Positions 7,832-15,975 of a stretch of DNA of 64,000 nt are shown in pieces. The stretch comes from Bacteroides faecalis (GTDB lineage Bacteria; Bacteroidota; Bacteroidia; Bacteroidales; Bacteroidaceae), in assembly GCF_003865075.1 (NCBI RefSeq), contig NZ_BHWB01000009.1:124001-188000 (forward strand), given 5' to 3'. Each line of letters begins with the position of its first letter. The stretch's first letter is position 1. The notes under the pieces were generated by a model, which saw only the letters and a list, made by a program, of their open reading frames with translations, was not told where the DNA came from and ran no database searches. The translations under genes and the position numbers were made by a program.

Positions 7832-8134
7832 TAACTTTGCAGAAGTTACACGGAAAAGTAACGGCAGTTGGACGGCGGTTGCCGGAATATTGCCTTTATA
7901 TATAACATATACGTTCGCCGAACGTCCCAAAGTAGAAAACTGGCACTTTTCAAAATGTGGGGATATTCAGCGCAGGATATGCTATGCGTTTGTCATAGCG
8001 TGGCTGCACTGTTTCCACATTTGGGTATGCCAGTACCTCTACTTTGAAACAGCGTCATGCCACGCTTTCTTTTTTGGGGTTGCGGCTAACGTGCCAAGAC
8101 AGTAGGGATTTATATCACTTTAATACCTGACAAT
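7832..8134 (+). promoter_or_regulatory. promoter and long structured leader with nested inverted repeats
   Basis: A TAACTTTG -7 box (7832-7839) is followed by about 290 nt without an ORF. Two interleaved inverted repeats are visible. Arm A1 (7928-7960, from CAAAGTAG to AATGTGG) pairs with A2 (8015-8046). Arm B1 (about 7997-8014, AGCGTGGC...CTGTTT) pairs with B2 (8047-8067), which is followed by a T-rich run. B1 lies inside the A1-A2 loop and A2 lies inside the B1-B2 loop, so the two pairings exclude each other. An inner hairpin GCTATG/CATAGC sits at 7981-7999, and a palindrome ACGTTC/GAACGT at 7910-7924. This suggests an attenuator-like leader for the next gene. Confidence 0.55.
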
Positions 8135-8653
8135 ATGGAACAAATCAAAGCGCACATCGCCGTATCGCTGGACGGGCATACCGCCACGCCGGACTATGAA
8201 CTGGACTGGATGCCCCGTGAGGTCAAGGAACTGGCGGCAAGGGAACACGCCGCCGCAAGCTGCCTGCTTATGGGGGCGAACACCTACAACTACATCTTTG
8301 AACACTGGGGCGGGTGGCCGCACAAAAGCAAACGGTCTTTTGTGGTGTCACACTACGACACCAACGTTACACCGGACTGCGGGGTGGAGTTCCTGACCGA
8401 AGAACCGCTGCAAAGGGTCTATGAACTGAAACAGGAAACCGACATGCTGGTGGTGGGTGGCGGCAAGCTGCTTACTTCATTGATTAAAGCCGGACTGCTG
8501 GACAGCCTGACAATCTACACCGTCCCGGTCATGGCGGGCAAAGGCATCGGTTTTGTCGGGGAAACATCCGGCTCGCTGTGGAAGCTCTCGGAAAGCAGGG
8601 TGCTGGATAACGGGGTGGTCTGTTCGACCTACCTGTTTGGCGGGAACATATAA
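8135..8653 (+). CDS. dihydrofolate reductase / RibD C-terminal family protein
   Basis: This 172-residue single-domain protein has the RibD-C/DHFR fold. The N-terminal strand is followed by S-L-D-G-H, a nucleotide-binding L-L-M-G-A-N-T-Y motif, and the glycine-rich VVGGGKLLTSL segment near residue 110, then T-I-Y-T-V-P-V. The fold reduces a pterin- or pyrimidine-like substrate with NAD(P)H; the actual substrate is not known. It is probably cargo of the conjugative element, expressed alone from the structured leader upstream. An antifolate-related role is possible but not shown. Confidence 0.8.
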   Translation: MEQIKAHIAVSLDGHTATPDYELDWMPREVKELAAREHAAASCLLMGANTYNYIFEHWGGWPHKSKRSFVVSHYDTNVTPDCGVEFLTEEPLQRVYELKQETDMLVVGGGKLLTSLIKAGLLDSLTIYTVPVMAGKGIGFVGETSGSLWKLSESRVLDNGVVCSTYLFGGNI

Positions 8654-8681
8654 AAAATGCGCCCGGTTTCCCTCCGGGCGC
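8652..8681 (-). terminator. terminator facing the topoisomerase operon
   Basis: Perfect 8-bp stem GCGCCCGG/CCGGGCGC. The run of six A on the plus strand (8653-8658) is a T-run for minus-strand transcription, so it best serves the minus operon ending at 8751, and it can also stop the plus gene ending at 8653. Confidence 0.8.
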
Positions 8682-8742
8682 AACCACTAAAATTTCAATT
8701 ATTATAAGCTGTAAAACCTATCACAATGAAATTTCAGCGGCA
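8682..8742 (+). other. orphan copy of a 5' leader motif
   Basis: The motif CCACTAAAATTTCAATTA occurs here without a gene, followed by ATG and only six codons before a stop (8726-8746). The same motif precedes traN, lies 5' of traE, and precedes the DUF3945-type gene. This copy may be the remains of a lost gene start. Confidence 0.45.
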
Positions 8743-8750
8743 AAGATAGG

Positions 8751-10838
8751 CTATTTCTTCGGTTTCGCTTTCTTTTCGGGGAATGAAAAACCGACATTGA
8801 ACTGCTCGTCCAGTACCAGCGAAACATCGAAAACCTTGCCGTTCTTGCCCTTGAAGCCCTTGATTAGCCCGGTCTTGCGTTTAGTCACCAGCTCGACAAT
8901 CTGCTTGTCGGAAAGCTGCTTGTCGCACTTGTTGCGGAATATGGTAAGCGTGCAGTCCACGTTGGAACACTTCGCCACTTTCGGGTAGAACAGGATGCGC
9001 CCGCTGCCGCATTTCGGGCAGGGGCAGGTTTCACCAGTAGCGACAGATAGCTGCACCGATAGCAGTTCTGCGGTGATTTGCGTTGCGTACACCTCGATGC
9101 CCTTTCGGAACGTGTCGGCATCCATGCTGCCCGCTTCTATCTTGGCAAGGGCGGTTTCCCACATGCCCGTCATTTCGACATCGGCAATCTTCTTGTCCCT
9201 GACAATCCCATAAACGGCAAGCCCCTTGTCGGTAGGCACAAGGTTCTTCTTCTCACGCACGATGTACTGGCGGGCGAACAGCGTTTCGATAATCGCCGCA
9301 CGGGTGGCGGGCGTGCCTATCCCGACATCTTTCAGGCTGGCTTTCAGTTCGGCATCTTCCAGTTCCCTGCCTGCGTTCTCCATTGCCGCCAACAGGCTGC
9401 TTTCCGTGTGCAGCGGTTTCGGCTTGGTCTGCTTTTCGAGCAGATCCACGCCGGAGAGTGGCAAATATTCTCCCTCTTGGAGTGGCGGCAGGCTGGCGGC
9501 TTCTTCATCCCCGCCCGTTTCCGGCTCGCCGAACACGGCACGCCACCCGGCTTCTTTCATCACAGACCCTTTCACCGTAAAGTCGGTATCTCCCCCTGAC
9601 AGCAAGGCGGTGGTAACGTCTTTCACGCACTTGCCCGAAAAGGCTTCCAGCATACGCCCGGCTACCAGCTCGTAAACCGCCCGCTCGTCTTTGGAAAGTT
9701 CGCCGGGCAGGTTCTCGGTAATGATTAAGGCGTGGTGGTCGGTCACTTTGCCGTCATTCACGCTGCGGCGGTTCAGGGGTGTGCCGTCCAGCCCGGCGGC
9801 ATACCCGGCAAAGCGGGAGTATTGCCCCAGCAGGGCGACACGTTCCGGCATTTCATCGAAAACGTCCTCCGGGATATAGCGGCTTCCGGTTCGGGGATAG
9901 GACATCACTTTCTTTTCATACAGGCTTTGCGCTATGGAAAGCGTCTTGTCAGCCGAGAAGTTCAGCTTCGTGTTCGCTTCCTTTTGCAGCGTGGTAAGGT
10001 CGTACAAAAGCGGCGGTTCTTGGCAGGCTTCTTTCCTCTCAACGGATTTAACCACAAGTTGCCCGGCATCCTTTACCCGTTGCAGGGCGGCTATGGCTTC
10101 GGGCTGCTGTTCCCACTTGGCGGTCGATTGGGCGGTAAAATTTATTCCCCCGCTGGCGGTCACCGCTTTGAGTTGCCAAAACTTGGCGGGTACGAAATTC
10201 CTGTTCTCCAAATAGCGGCCGCATATCATCACGAGCGTGGGTGTCTGTACCCTGCCCAGCGAGAACACCCCCTGCCCGGCAGCTACGCTCAACGCTTGGG
10301 TGGCGTTTATCCCTATCAGCCAGTCCGCTTCGCTGCGGGACTTGGCAGAGAGGTAAAGGTTATCGTAACGCTCTCCCGGCTGCAAGTTATCCAGCCCCTC
10401 ACGGATTGCCTTGTCGGTAAGGCTGCTTATCCACAGGCGCACAAATGGTTTCCGGCAGTTCAGGTAATGGAAGATATAGCGGAAGATTAACTCACCCTCA
10501 CGCCCGGCATCGGTGGCGACAATAATCCGGTCGCACCGGTCGAACACTTCCTTTATCACTTTCAACTGTTTCAGCACGCCGGGGTCTGCCTTGTACCCTT
10601 TCTCCGCTTTCACCTGACGGGGGATTAGCTGGAAATCGGGCGGCAGTATGGGCAGGCTCTCCCTGCGGAAGTTCGCCACGCCGTAGGCTTCCGGCATGGC
10701 AAGCTGGATTAAGTGGCCGAACGCCCATGTCACCATATACCCGTTGCCGGAAAGATAACCGTCATTACGCCCGGTCGCACCGATGATGCGGGCGATGTCC
10801 TTTGCCACGCTGGGCTTTTCTGCTATCAATGCAATCAT
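8751..10838 (-). CDS. topB: DNA topoisomerase III (type IA)
   Basis: This 695-residue type IA topoisomerase is a common passenger of Bacteroidales conjugative transposons. The N-terminal TOPRIM has I-A-E-K-P-S-V-A and the acidic TDAGREGE motif. The active-site tyrosine lies in M-S-Y-P-R-T-G-S-R-Y at about residue 310, and the GRVQTPT motif near residue 195 is intact. The C-terminus has a four-cysteine zinc-ribbon (C-P-K-C ... C-S-N-V-D-C) and a basic tail. It relaxes or decatenates DNA, presumably during circularisation or transfer. It follows the DUF3945-type gene by 26 nt on the same strand and so is probably cotranscribed. Confidence 0.95.
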   Translation of the reverse strand: MIALIAEKPSVAKDIARIIGATGRNDGYLSGNGYMVTWAFGHLIQLAMPEAYGVANFRRESLPILPPDFQLIPRQVKAEKGYKADPGVLKQLKVIKEVFDRCDRIIVATDAGREGELIFRYIFHYLNCRKPFVRLWISSLTDKAIREGLDNLQPGERYDNLYLSAKSRSEADWLIGINATQALSVAAGQGVFSLGRVQTPTLVMICGRYLENRNFVPAKFWQLKAVTASGGINFTAQSTAKWEQQPEAIAALQRVKDAGQLVVKSVERKEACQEPPLLYDLTTLQKEANTKLNFSADKTLSIAQSLYEKKVMSYPRTGSRYIPEDVFDEMPERVALLGQYSRFAGYAAGLDGTPLNRRSVNDGKVTDHHALIITENLPGELSKDERAVYELVAGRMLEAFSGKCVKDVTTALLSGGDTDFTVKGSVMKEAGWRAVFGEPETGGDEEAASLPPLQEGEYLPLSGVDLLEKQTKPKPLHTESSLLAAMENAGRELEDAELKASLKDVGIGTPATRAAIIETLFARQYIVREKKNLVPTDKGLAVYGIVRDKKIADVEMTGMWETALAKIEAGSMDADTFRKGIEVYATQITAELLSVQLSVATGETCPCPKCGSGRILFYPKVAKCSNVDCTLTIFRNKCDKQLSDKQIVELVTKRKTGLIKGFKGKNGKVFDVSLVLDEQFNVGFSFPEKKAKPKK

Positions 10839-10864
10839 AATTCTTTACTTTTTAATGGTGGATA

Positions 10865-12181
10865 TTACATTTTCATTCCTCTGGACTTCTTGGGCTTGTC
10901 AGCTTTCAGGCTCTTGTCCTGCGCTTTCTCCTGCTTCTCTTTCTGCTTGGGGGTGGGCTTGTCCTGACCCTGTTTCAACGGCTCTTTGCCCTGCTTGGTG
11001 GCTTCGTTGGTCTTGCCCCCGGAATTGACCGCTACCTGCGTCCGGTTCTCGGCGGCGGGGGTAACGTCTTTCGGCTGCACCTTGTCGTGGGATTTGCCCT
11101 GTGCGCCGGGCTGTACATGACCGTTGAACTCAACGCCCTTGCCGTCCTTTAGCCCGGCTACCTGCTGTTCTGCGGGCTGCTGCCCCTGCTGCAAGAACTG
11201 GACGGCGGCACGGGGCAGGAACTCCAAGCCACGCTCCACCGCACTGACCTGCAAATAGGCACTGCGCTTCGTGCCGTCCCTGAATTGCAGGTTTTCCATT
11301 TTCACCGCTTGCCCGGCTTCAAAGGCGGCTTTCTGTTCCGGGCTGACTTGCACGTTACAGATTGTATCGGGGCATTTCCATTTGTCAGCCCGCATGTATT
11401 CCAGTTCGTGCGTGTACCTGTCCCGGCTGACAAACACGGGGATTTGCTCGCCGCTTTTCGGGTCTTTGATTTCAGCGATGCCGCCCAAGTTGCCAGTGCC
11501 TTGCAAGTTGCCCTGTTCCTGCTTGGTGAACCCGTGTTCATGGAACGGGCGTTGCAACAGCTTTTCGTCCTGCTGCACGCCGTGCAGCTTGGGTACTACC
11601 GTGCCGTCCTTTGCCTGATAGAAAGAGAGCTTGACATCGGTAGGTTTGAGGTAGAAGCCGCCCACCGTCCCCGAAACGGTGTAGGTATTTCGGGACTTGT
11701 AGCCACGCATCACCCGGTCGAAGTCCTTCGTGTTTTTCAGGGTGTCGGCGGTGATGCCGACTTTTTTCAGGTTCTCCCAGTCGATTTTTGCCGGGTCGAA
11801 GCGGTAACCCTGCTTGAACTCGTGGAAGTCGGGCTTCGGAACTCGAAGCATTTCAGCCCGCTTGTCGCCCTCCGGTGTAGGGTTGCGGTGGTTTTCCTCG
11901 ATTGCCTTTGCGTCCCGCTCCGCTTCGGAAGCCTTGACGCTGAACAGTTCCAGCCCGGAAGTGTCCTGATACTTGCGGTAGAAGTTGGAAATGAAGTTGC
12001 TGAACACATCGCTGTTCTTGTCCACCTGCATGAACTCGCCACCGTGTGTCGGCGGCACGGTCTGCAAATTGCCCTCCTTGTCAATACCCTTAACGGCACT
12101 CACCTTTCCCTGCTGTTTATCCAAGACCAGCAGCACGTCTTTTTCCTGCCCCTCTGCGGGCGGGGTCATTCTGTTTGCCAT
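10865..12181 (-). CDS. DUF4099/DUF3945-type mobile-element protein
   Basis: This 438-residue protein is commonly found beside topoisomerase III in Bacteroides conjugative elements. It has an N-terminal DUF4099-like part (residues 100-180, W-E-N-L-K-K-V-G-I-T) and two DUF3945-type repeats (about 180-340) with recurring R-D-R-Y-T-H-E-L-E and R-S-A-Y-L-Q-V motifs. The tail is low-complexity, lysine- and glutamine-rich (about 350-438). The biochemical role is unknown, and DNA processing is suggested only by the neighbour. The start is supported by the TAAAATTTCAATTA leader motif immediately upstream on the minus strand. Confidence 0.8.
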   Translation of the reverse strand: MANRMTPPAEGQEKDVLLVLDKQQGKVSAVKGIDKEGNLQTVPPTHGGEFMQVDKNSDVFSNFISNFYRKYQDTSGLELFSVKASEAERDAKAIEENHRNPTPEGDKRAEMLRVPKPDFHEFKQGYRFDPAKIDWENLKKVGITADTLKNTKDFDRVMRGYKSRNTYTVSGTVGGFYLKPTDVKLSFYQAKDGTVVPKLHGVQQDEKLLQRPFHEHGFTKQEQGNLQGTGNLGGIAEIKDPKSGEQIPVFVSRDRYTHELEYMRADKWKCPDTICNVQVSPEQKAAFEAGQAVKMENLQFRDGTKRSAYLQVSAVERGLEFLPRAAVQFLQQGQQPAEQQVAGLKDGKGVEFNGHVQPGAQGKSHDKVQPKDVTPAAENRTQVAVNSGGKTNEATKQGKEPLKQGQDKPTPKQKEKQEKAQDKSLKADKPKKSRGMKM

Positions 12182-12223
12182 AAATAATTGAAATTTTAGC
12201 GGTTACGGGAATAGTCCCGCCCA

Positions 12224-12500
12224 AAGGTAGCGACTAAATATGCTATATTTGGACGGGCGGCAAGGGCTGTCCGAATTTGTCCTGCGGTGTCCCGATTTGT
12301 CCGGGTGGGATGAAATTCCGCAACCATTGGTTGCAGAATTGAAAAGGGCATAAAAAAAGAGAGTGAATGATTTCACTCTCTTTCGATGAACCCTTTGTGA
12401 ACCCTTTGGTCGTTTTTTGAAATAGCTAAAACTCAAGTAATTTGCATATTTTGCAAAAGAAAATCATTCGAGTATGAACCATATGTGAACCCTTTAATGG
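12224..12500. repeat. regulatory module copy A (direct repeat of 14872-15120)
   Basis: The ordered parts are: a block containing AGCGACTAAA, GGCAAGGG and CCGAATTTGTCCTGCGG; a hairpin AATTCCGCAACC/GGTTGCAGAATT (12313-12340); iteron-like pairs TGAACCCTTTGTGAACCCTTTGG (12387-12409); and a second pair near 12474-12496. Copy B repeats the same parts in the same order with diverged sequence. Confidence 0.65.
12355..12383. terminator. bidirectional terminator-like hairpin in module A
   Basis: Perfect 12-bp stem AAAGAGAGTGAA/TTCACTCTCTTT with a TGA loop, A-rich before and T-rich after. Confidence 0.7.
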
Positions 12501-12547
12501 ATTAGCGGGGAACACTGTTTAAGCGTCATCGCGCTTCGTTAGTAATC
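12496..12547 (-). repeat. cassette-array hairpin repeat R6, inverted and distant
   Basis: The minus strand reads like R1: CTAACGAAGCG...GACGC...GTGTTCCCCGCT, ending CCATT. The outer AGCG/CGCT arms are kept. Just 5' of it on the minus strand (about 12558-12680) is a frame of about 42 residues that ends DLKRVQ and then a stop. It has no start codon and looks like the tail of a lost cassette gene. Confidence 0.65.
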
Positions 12548-12772
12548 TGTTATTGCACTCGTTTCAAATCCCCGATAGATTGGAGTGACATTTCTATGTA
12601 GGGAATAGTTTTTAGAATATGGATGTTATCTATTGCTTCTTTACCACCCAATGCCAATGCCGATACAAGACATGGAGATTATAGAATAAAAATAATTCAT
12701 CTTTCTTATTATCAGTCATTTGAATATTTTCTGTTTTTCTCTATTTTTGCCATTTTCTGTTATTCAGTACAC

Positions 12773-12802
12773 TTTGAAATATCATTTTCTTTTGTACCTT
12801 TG
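12773..12802 (+). promoter_or_regulatory. Bacteroides-type promoter
   Basis: TTTG (12773-12776), an 18-nt spacer and TACCTTTG (12795-12802). It drives the integrase remnant at 12886. Confidence 0.6.
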
Positions 12803-12885
12803 CATCCGCAAAAAACAAAAGAAAATCAACTATTTAGTGTAATTACCCGGTTACGGCACCTAAATCGAGATAAAACCTCTAAACA

Positions 12886-13116
12886 ATGGCAATGTTAGAA
12901 AATAAAACGAAAGAAAACCCCAAGCTGGAGCAAAATAAGCTCTCGGACGGTAGAATAAGCCTTTACTTAGAGTATTATTTCCTCCTCAAATTATTAAAAG
13001 TAATACTGTCAAAAAGAAATACCTTTTATTCTTACTCTTTTCGCCAGTACTTATATCTTGCAGTCAACAGAAAAAAGTTTAGTACGGTTTGGATATATAG
13101 ACAAAAAACAGACTAA
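12886..13116 (+). pseudogene. integrase N-terminal remnant joined to lipoprotein-signal remnant
   Basis: The first 33 residues (ENPKLEQNKLSDGRISLYLEYY region) resemble the arm-binding N-terminus of Bacteroides tyrosine recombinases. The similarity then ends abruptly. About 30 nt later another frame (13016-13084) encodes a typical lipoprotein signal, KKKYLLFLLFSPVLISC, followed by SQQKKV and a stop, with no start codon. The ORF thus looks like two broken gene starts joined. A promoter upstream is still intact. Confidence 0.45.
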
Positions 13117-13191
13117 ACTCCAAACATGGAAATTCAGATATTTTTTATACATTTCTCTTATATACAAATGATAGCCGAATTCAATTCATAT

Positions 13192-13752
13192 ATGAGTAAC
13201 ATAGACATAGACTTCTTCAAGGAGTTGTGTCTGAAACATGGAGAGTTACGACATTATAAAAAGAATGAGTTTATTCTCCATGAAGGTGATGCCTGTTCTT
13301 TCTTCGGGTTTATCTTATCAGGCGTAGTCAAATACAGTTGCACCAACCGGACAGAAAACAAGCCGTATAATGTCGGTTTTTCCTTTCCAAATGAATTTAT
13401 AGCCGATTATCCCACTTGCTTATATGGCATGAAATCAGAATTGAATATACAGGCGATAATCCCGTGCGAGATTTACATCTGTTCTTCTACATTCTTACAG
13501 CAAAAATTCAAGGAAAATAATGAAAACCAACGGATAGCCCGTATCGCAGCCGAACAGATGTTTTTCCAATCATATTCACGTTATTTGGATTTATTCAGAT
13601 TCACACCGGAAGAGCGTTACCTCCAACTTTTAAAAAAATGCCCTGCAATCCTTCAAATGGTATCACTAAAAGAAATAGCATCCTACCTTAAAATTACACC
13701 CATACACATGAGCCGAATCAGACGCAAGCAAAGTTTTGACAACAAAAAATAA
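13192..13752 (+). CDS. Crp/Fnr-family transcriptional regulator
   Basis: This 186-residue protein has a cyclic-nucleotide-binding-like beta-barrel (residues about 15-110; E-F-I-L-H-E-G-D motif) and a C-terminal helix-turn-helix (about 150-175; SLKEIASYLKITPIHMSRIR). The classical cAMP-binding residues are not obvious. The start at 13192 gives the usual distance to the first barrel strand, although 13168 or 13126 could be used. It is AT-rich and lies within the cargo block bracketed by modules A and B. It may regulate the lipoprotein gene that follows; that link is only positional. Confidence 0.8.
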   Translation: MSNIDIDFFKELCLKHGELRHYKKNEFILHEGDACSFFGFILSGVVKYSCTNRTENKPYNVGFSFPNEFIADYPTCLYGMKSELNIQAIIPCEIYICSSTFLQQKFKENNENQRIARIAAEQMFFQSYSRYLDLFRFTPEERYLQLLKKCPAILQMVSLKEIASYLKITPIHMSRIRRKQSFDNKK

Positions 13753-13907
13753 ACATAGGTTTAGAAATTTACATTCATAACAATATTCCAAGAGTATCTT
13801 AATCTGCCAAAGAATTCTTCTTTTTATCTTTGTCTTATCTTTGGTTGGTTCAACGAAGAGACAAAATAAAGATTGAATGAGTTAAACAAGAGATTAAAAA
13901 AAAGAAT

Positions 13908-14318
13908 ATGAAAACAAAAGAAATTCTTGGAATACTTATGCTATTCCTCTGTACATTCAGCTTTATAAGCTGCGACGATGATAATGAACAGACAAATGAA
14001 TTAACCCCCGAAGCACTTTATCAGACTTCATGGCGTGGAACAGGGCATTGTGAGGCTTGGACAGTACAAAATATGGGGGTCGGTATGCAATTTGTAGATA
14101 CTCGGAAAGGGAAAGTAAATTGGGAAGGTTACGATGAAATTGATATTACTTATACAATAGAAGGGAAATATATCACATTTAATAGCAATGCTTTATATTT
14201 GGGTGGAGCCCCTTGGATTATCAAAAGCTATACCCAAAAACATATAACCATTATACAGAATGAAATTAGTCCAGATAAAGAGAAAGTAGCTACAATTGAA
14301 TTAGAGAAAATAGATTAA
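13908..14318 (+). CDS. surface-type lipoprotein, unknown function
   Basis: This 136-residue protein has a signal peptide ending in the lipobox FISC, and the cysteine is followed by DDDNE. Acidic residues just after the lipidated cysteine are the surface-export signal of Bacteroides lipoproteins, so it is probably outer-surface exposed. The mature part is a small beta-rich domain, similar in shape to lipocalin-like DUFs, but no family was recognised. Two TATCTTTG -7 boxes lie at about 13826-13846, giving it its own promoter downstream of the Crp-like gene. Confidence 0.65.
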   Translation: MKTKEILGILMLFLCTFSFISCDDDNEQTNELTPEALYQTSWRGTGHCEAWTVQNMGVGMQFVDTRKGKVNWEGYDEIDITYTIEGKYITFNSNALYLGGAPWIIKSYTQKHITIIQNEISPDKEKVATIELEKID

Positions 14319-14352
14319 ACTGAATCATGGGAACATTAAGTTGCATAAATGT

Positions 14353-14553
14353 ATGCTACAACAGAACAATGAGAACCGTGAGATTTGCAAATTGAGCAAA
14401 GAAAGTCATAAATACCTTGTAAATAAAGGAAAAAATGCAGATTCATCTAATATTCCTTTATGTGCTATTATCGGGCTGGTCTATGGGCTGAAACACAAGG
14501 AAAAGAGATTCACCTTGTTCTTTTGTATAGGATTGGTTATTGGGTTAGGATGA
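14353..14553 (+). CDS. small hypothetical protein (doubtful)
   Basis: This is a 66-residue frame with a polar first half and a hydrophobic C-terminal half (about residues 38-66). It has no recognised family and a weak start context. It could be the remains of a larger membrane protein gene, and is listed because it lies in otherwise empty cargo DNA. Confidence 0.3.
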   Translation: MLQQNNENREICKLSKESHKYLVNKGKNADSSNIPLCAIIGLVYGLKHKEKRFTLFFCIGLVIGLG

Positions 14554-14600
14554 GCAATTTATATGCTACTGCTAATAAGGTCAATGTAAATCAAAGGAAT

Positions 14601-14813
14601 ATGAAACTGAAATATATATTGAATGCTATACTATTTGTTTTGGCATTATCTTTTTTGTCTATGTGTATATTTAAGACTACAGAGTTAAGTTTAAAATGTA
14701 TGCAATTTGCTGTATCTATCTCTTGTATAGGAGCAATGTTTTCTACAAAAAGATATAGATACATATTTGCATCTATTGCTTTAATCATTATAGGAATATC
14801 TTTTTCACTTTAA
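14601..14813 (+). CDS. small two-helix membrane protein
   Basis: This 70-residue protein is almost entirely hydrophobic, with two or three segments (about 5-24, 30-46, 52-69). The ATG at 14601 has an AGGAA sequence 6 nt upstream, and the frame stops before module B. Function unknown. Confidence 0.45.
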   Translation: MKLKYILNAILFVLALSFLSMCIFKTTELSLKCMQFAVSISCIGAMFSTKRYRYIFASIALIIIGISFSL

Positions 14814-14871
14814 ATGTCCATAATAACGATAATGATTTGATTATTGAATGGTATAATAATAGTCCAGTCTA

Positions 14872-15120
14872 CAGATAGCGACTAAAAACGGGGGCAAGGG
14901 ATGCCCGAATTTGTCCTGCGGAGCTTGAAATTATCCGGGTGCGGTAAATCTCCAACTGTTGGTTGGAGATTTAAAACGGGTACAGACCGAAGTTAATCGC
15001 TTGCTTTAAACGAGCCATTTGTGAGCCATTTGTATATATTGTTTTCGGCTTATAATCAACAGTTTTACAAAAATCGCATTATACTTGTGAGCCATTTGTG
15101 AAGCGTTTATGAAGCGTATG
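14872..15120. repeat. regulatory module copy B (direct repeat of 12224-12500)
   Basis: AGATAGCGACTAAA, then GGCAAGGG, CCGAATTTGTCCTGCGG and ATCCGGGTG. Next comes the hairpin AAATCTCCAAC/GTTGGAGATTT (14945-14972), then iteron-like pairs CGAGCCATTTGTGAGCCATTTG (15011-15032) and TGTGAGCCATTTGTGAAGCG (15086-15105). Part order and spacing match module A. Confidence 0.65.
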
Positions 15121-15208
15121 GCAAGCCTTTGATTGAGTTTCCGTTATTCTCCTATTATCAGGTGACACGACAAAAAGAAAACATCTTCGGCAAAATCTTT
15201 GTTATGTT

Positions 15209-15240
15209 TTTGCAGGTGATTACATAATATACTATCTTTG
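15209..15240 (+). promoter_or_regulatory. promoter of abiE operon
   Basis: TTTG (15209-15212), 20-nt spacer, TATCTTTG (15233-15240), giving a start about 20 nt before the abiEi ATG. Confidence 0.75.
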
Positions 15241-15264
15241 CATATAGAAACAAAGGACATAAAT

Positions 15265-15966
15265 ATGGCTTCATTCAGAAAAGAGATACTTGGGCAGATT
15301 GAACGGATAGATACCGGGCGTATATTCACGTTCCGGGATTTATCGTTTGAAACGGAAAAGACCGCCAATGTTGCGGTGCTACTTTCCGAACAGAGCCGCA
15401 AAGGGGTACTGGTACGGGTTGAAAAGGGGGCGTACTACCGTCCCAAGAAATCAGTGCTGGGGCTGGGAAAGCTGCCTGTCTATCAGGATGAACAGTTCCG
15501 CTACCTGACTGAAAAACTGAACGGCTATATCACGGGGGCTTACATCTATAACAAAATGGGGCTGACCGAACAGGTAGCCACAACCATAACGATAGCCACT
15601 CCTAACCCGGTTCGCCGTTTCCGTTTCAAGAACTTGGATATAGAGTGCGTGAAAGCCTACTGCATGGTCTATCCGGATGAAAGCCTTGTCCCGTACTTGC
15701 GGCTGCTCGATGCGATAAAGGACATGAAGCGCATACCCGGAACAACCGGGCAGGACATCTACAACCGGGTCAAAAGCCAATATTTCAACGGGTACAGCCT
15801 GCCGGAACTGGAAAAAATCGTATCTTTGGCGAAAAGTTACCCGCCACGTGTCAGAAAGGTGGTGGCGGATATACTGGGCGACATCAGACAAACCGTATTG
15901 CAAACGGAAATGGCAAAGACCATTCTTCCCACGACACGGTTCAACTTGGATTATAAAACAGCATAG
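15265..15966 (+). CDS. abiEi: AbiEi-type antitoxin (DUF6088 family)
   Basis: This 233-residue antitoxin belongs to a type IV toxin-antitoxin / abortive-infection system. An N-terminal winged-helix (about residues 1-65, with K-G-V-L-V-R-V-E-K-G-A-Y-Y-R) probably binds the operon promoter. The remaining domain is the AbiEi antitoxin fold. The ATG at 15265 was chosen because it sits just after the promoter; an in-frame TTG at 15238 overlaps the -7 box. The toxin gene follows 9 nt later. AbiE systems block phage propagation through the toxin's nucleotidyltransferase activity. Here the pair is cargo between the topoisomerase and mob modules. Confidence 0.85.
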   Translation: MASFRKEILGQIERIDTGRIFTFRDLSFETEKTANVAVLLSEQSRKGVLVRVEKGAYYRPKKSVLGLGKLPVYQDEQFRYLTEKLNGYITGAYIYNKMGLTEQVATTITIATPNPVRRFRFKNLDIECVKAYCMVYPDESLVPYLRLLDAIKDMKRIPGTTGQDIYNRVKSQYFNGYSLPELEKIVSLAKSYPPRVRKVVADILGDIRQTVLQTEMAKTILPTTRFNLDYKTA

Positions 15967-15975
15967 GACAGAAAT

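Noticed and set aside
7910..8075. A known riboswitch class in the leader of the DHFR-family gene
   Set aside because: I could not match the conserved cores of THF, TPP, FMN, SAM or preQ1 aptamers. It is kept only as an unnamed structured leader.
9078..9599. Long plus-strand frames opposite topoisomerase III (9078-9599, 9732-10490)
   Set aside because: They are antisense shadows of a clearly conserved type IA topoisomerase, in GC-rich codons, with no start signals and no recognisable protein.
11285..12187. 300-codon plus-strand frame opposite the DUF3945-type gene
   Set aside because: Antisense to a gene with recognisable repeated domains and a leader motif at its start. The composition looks like a reversed coding strand.
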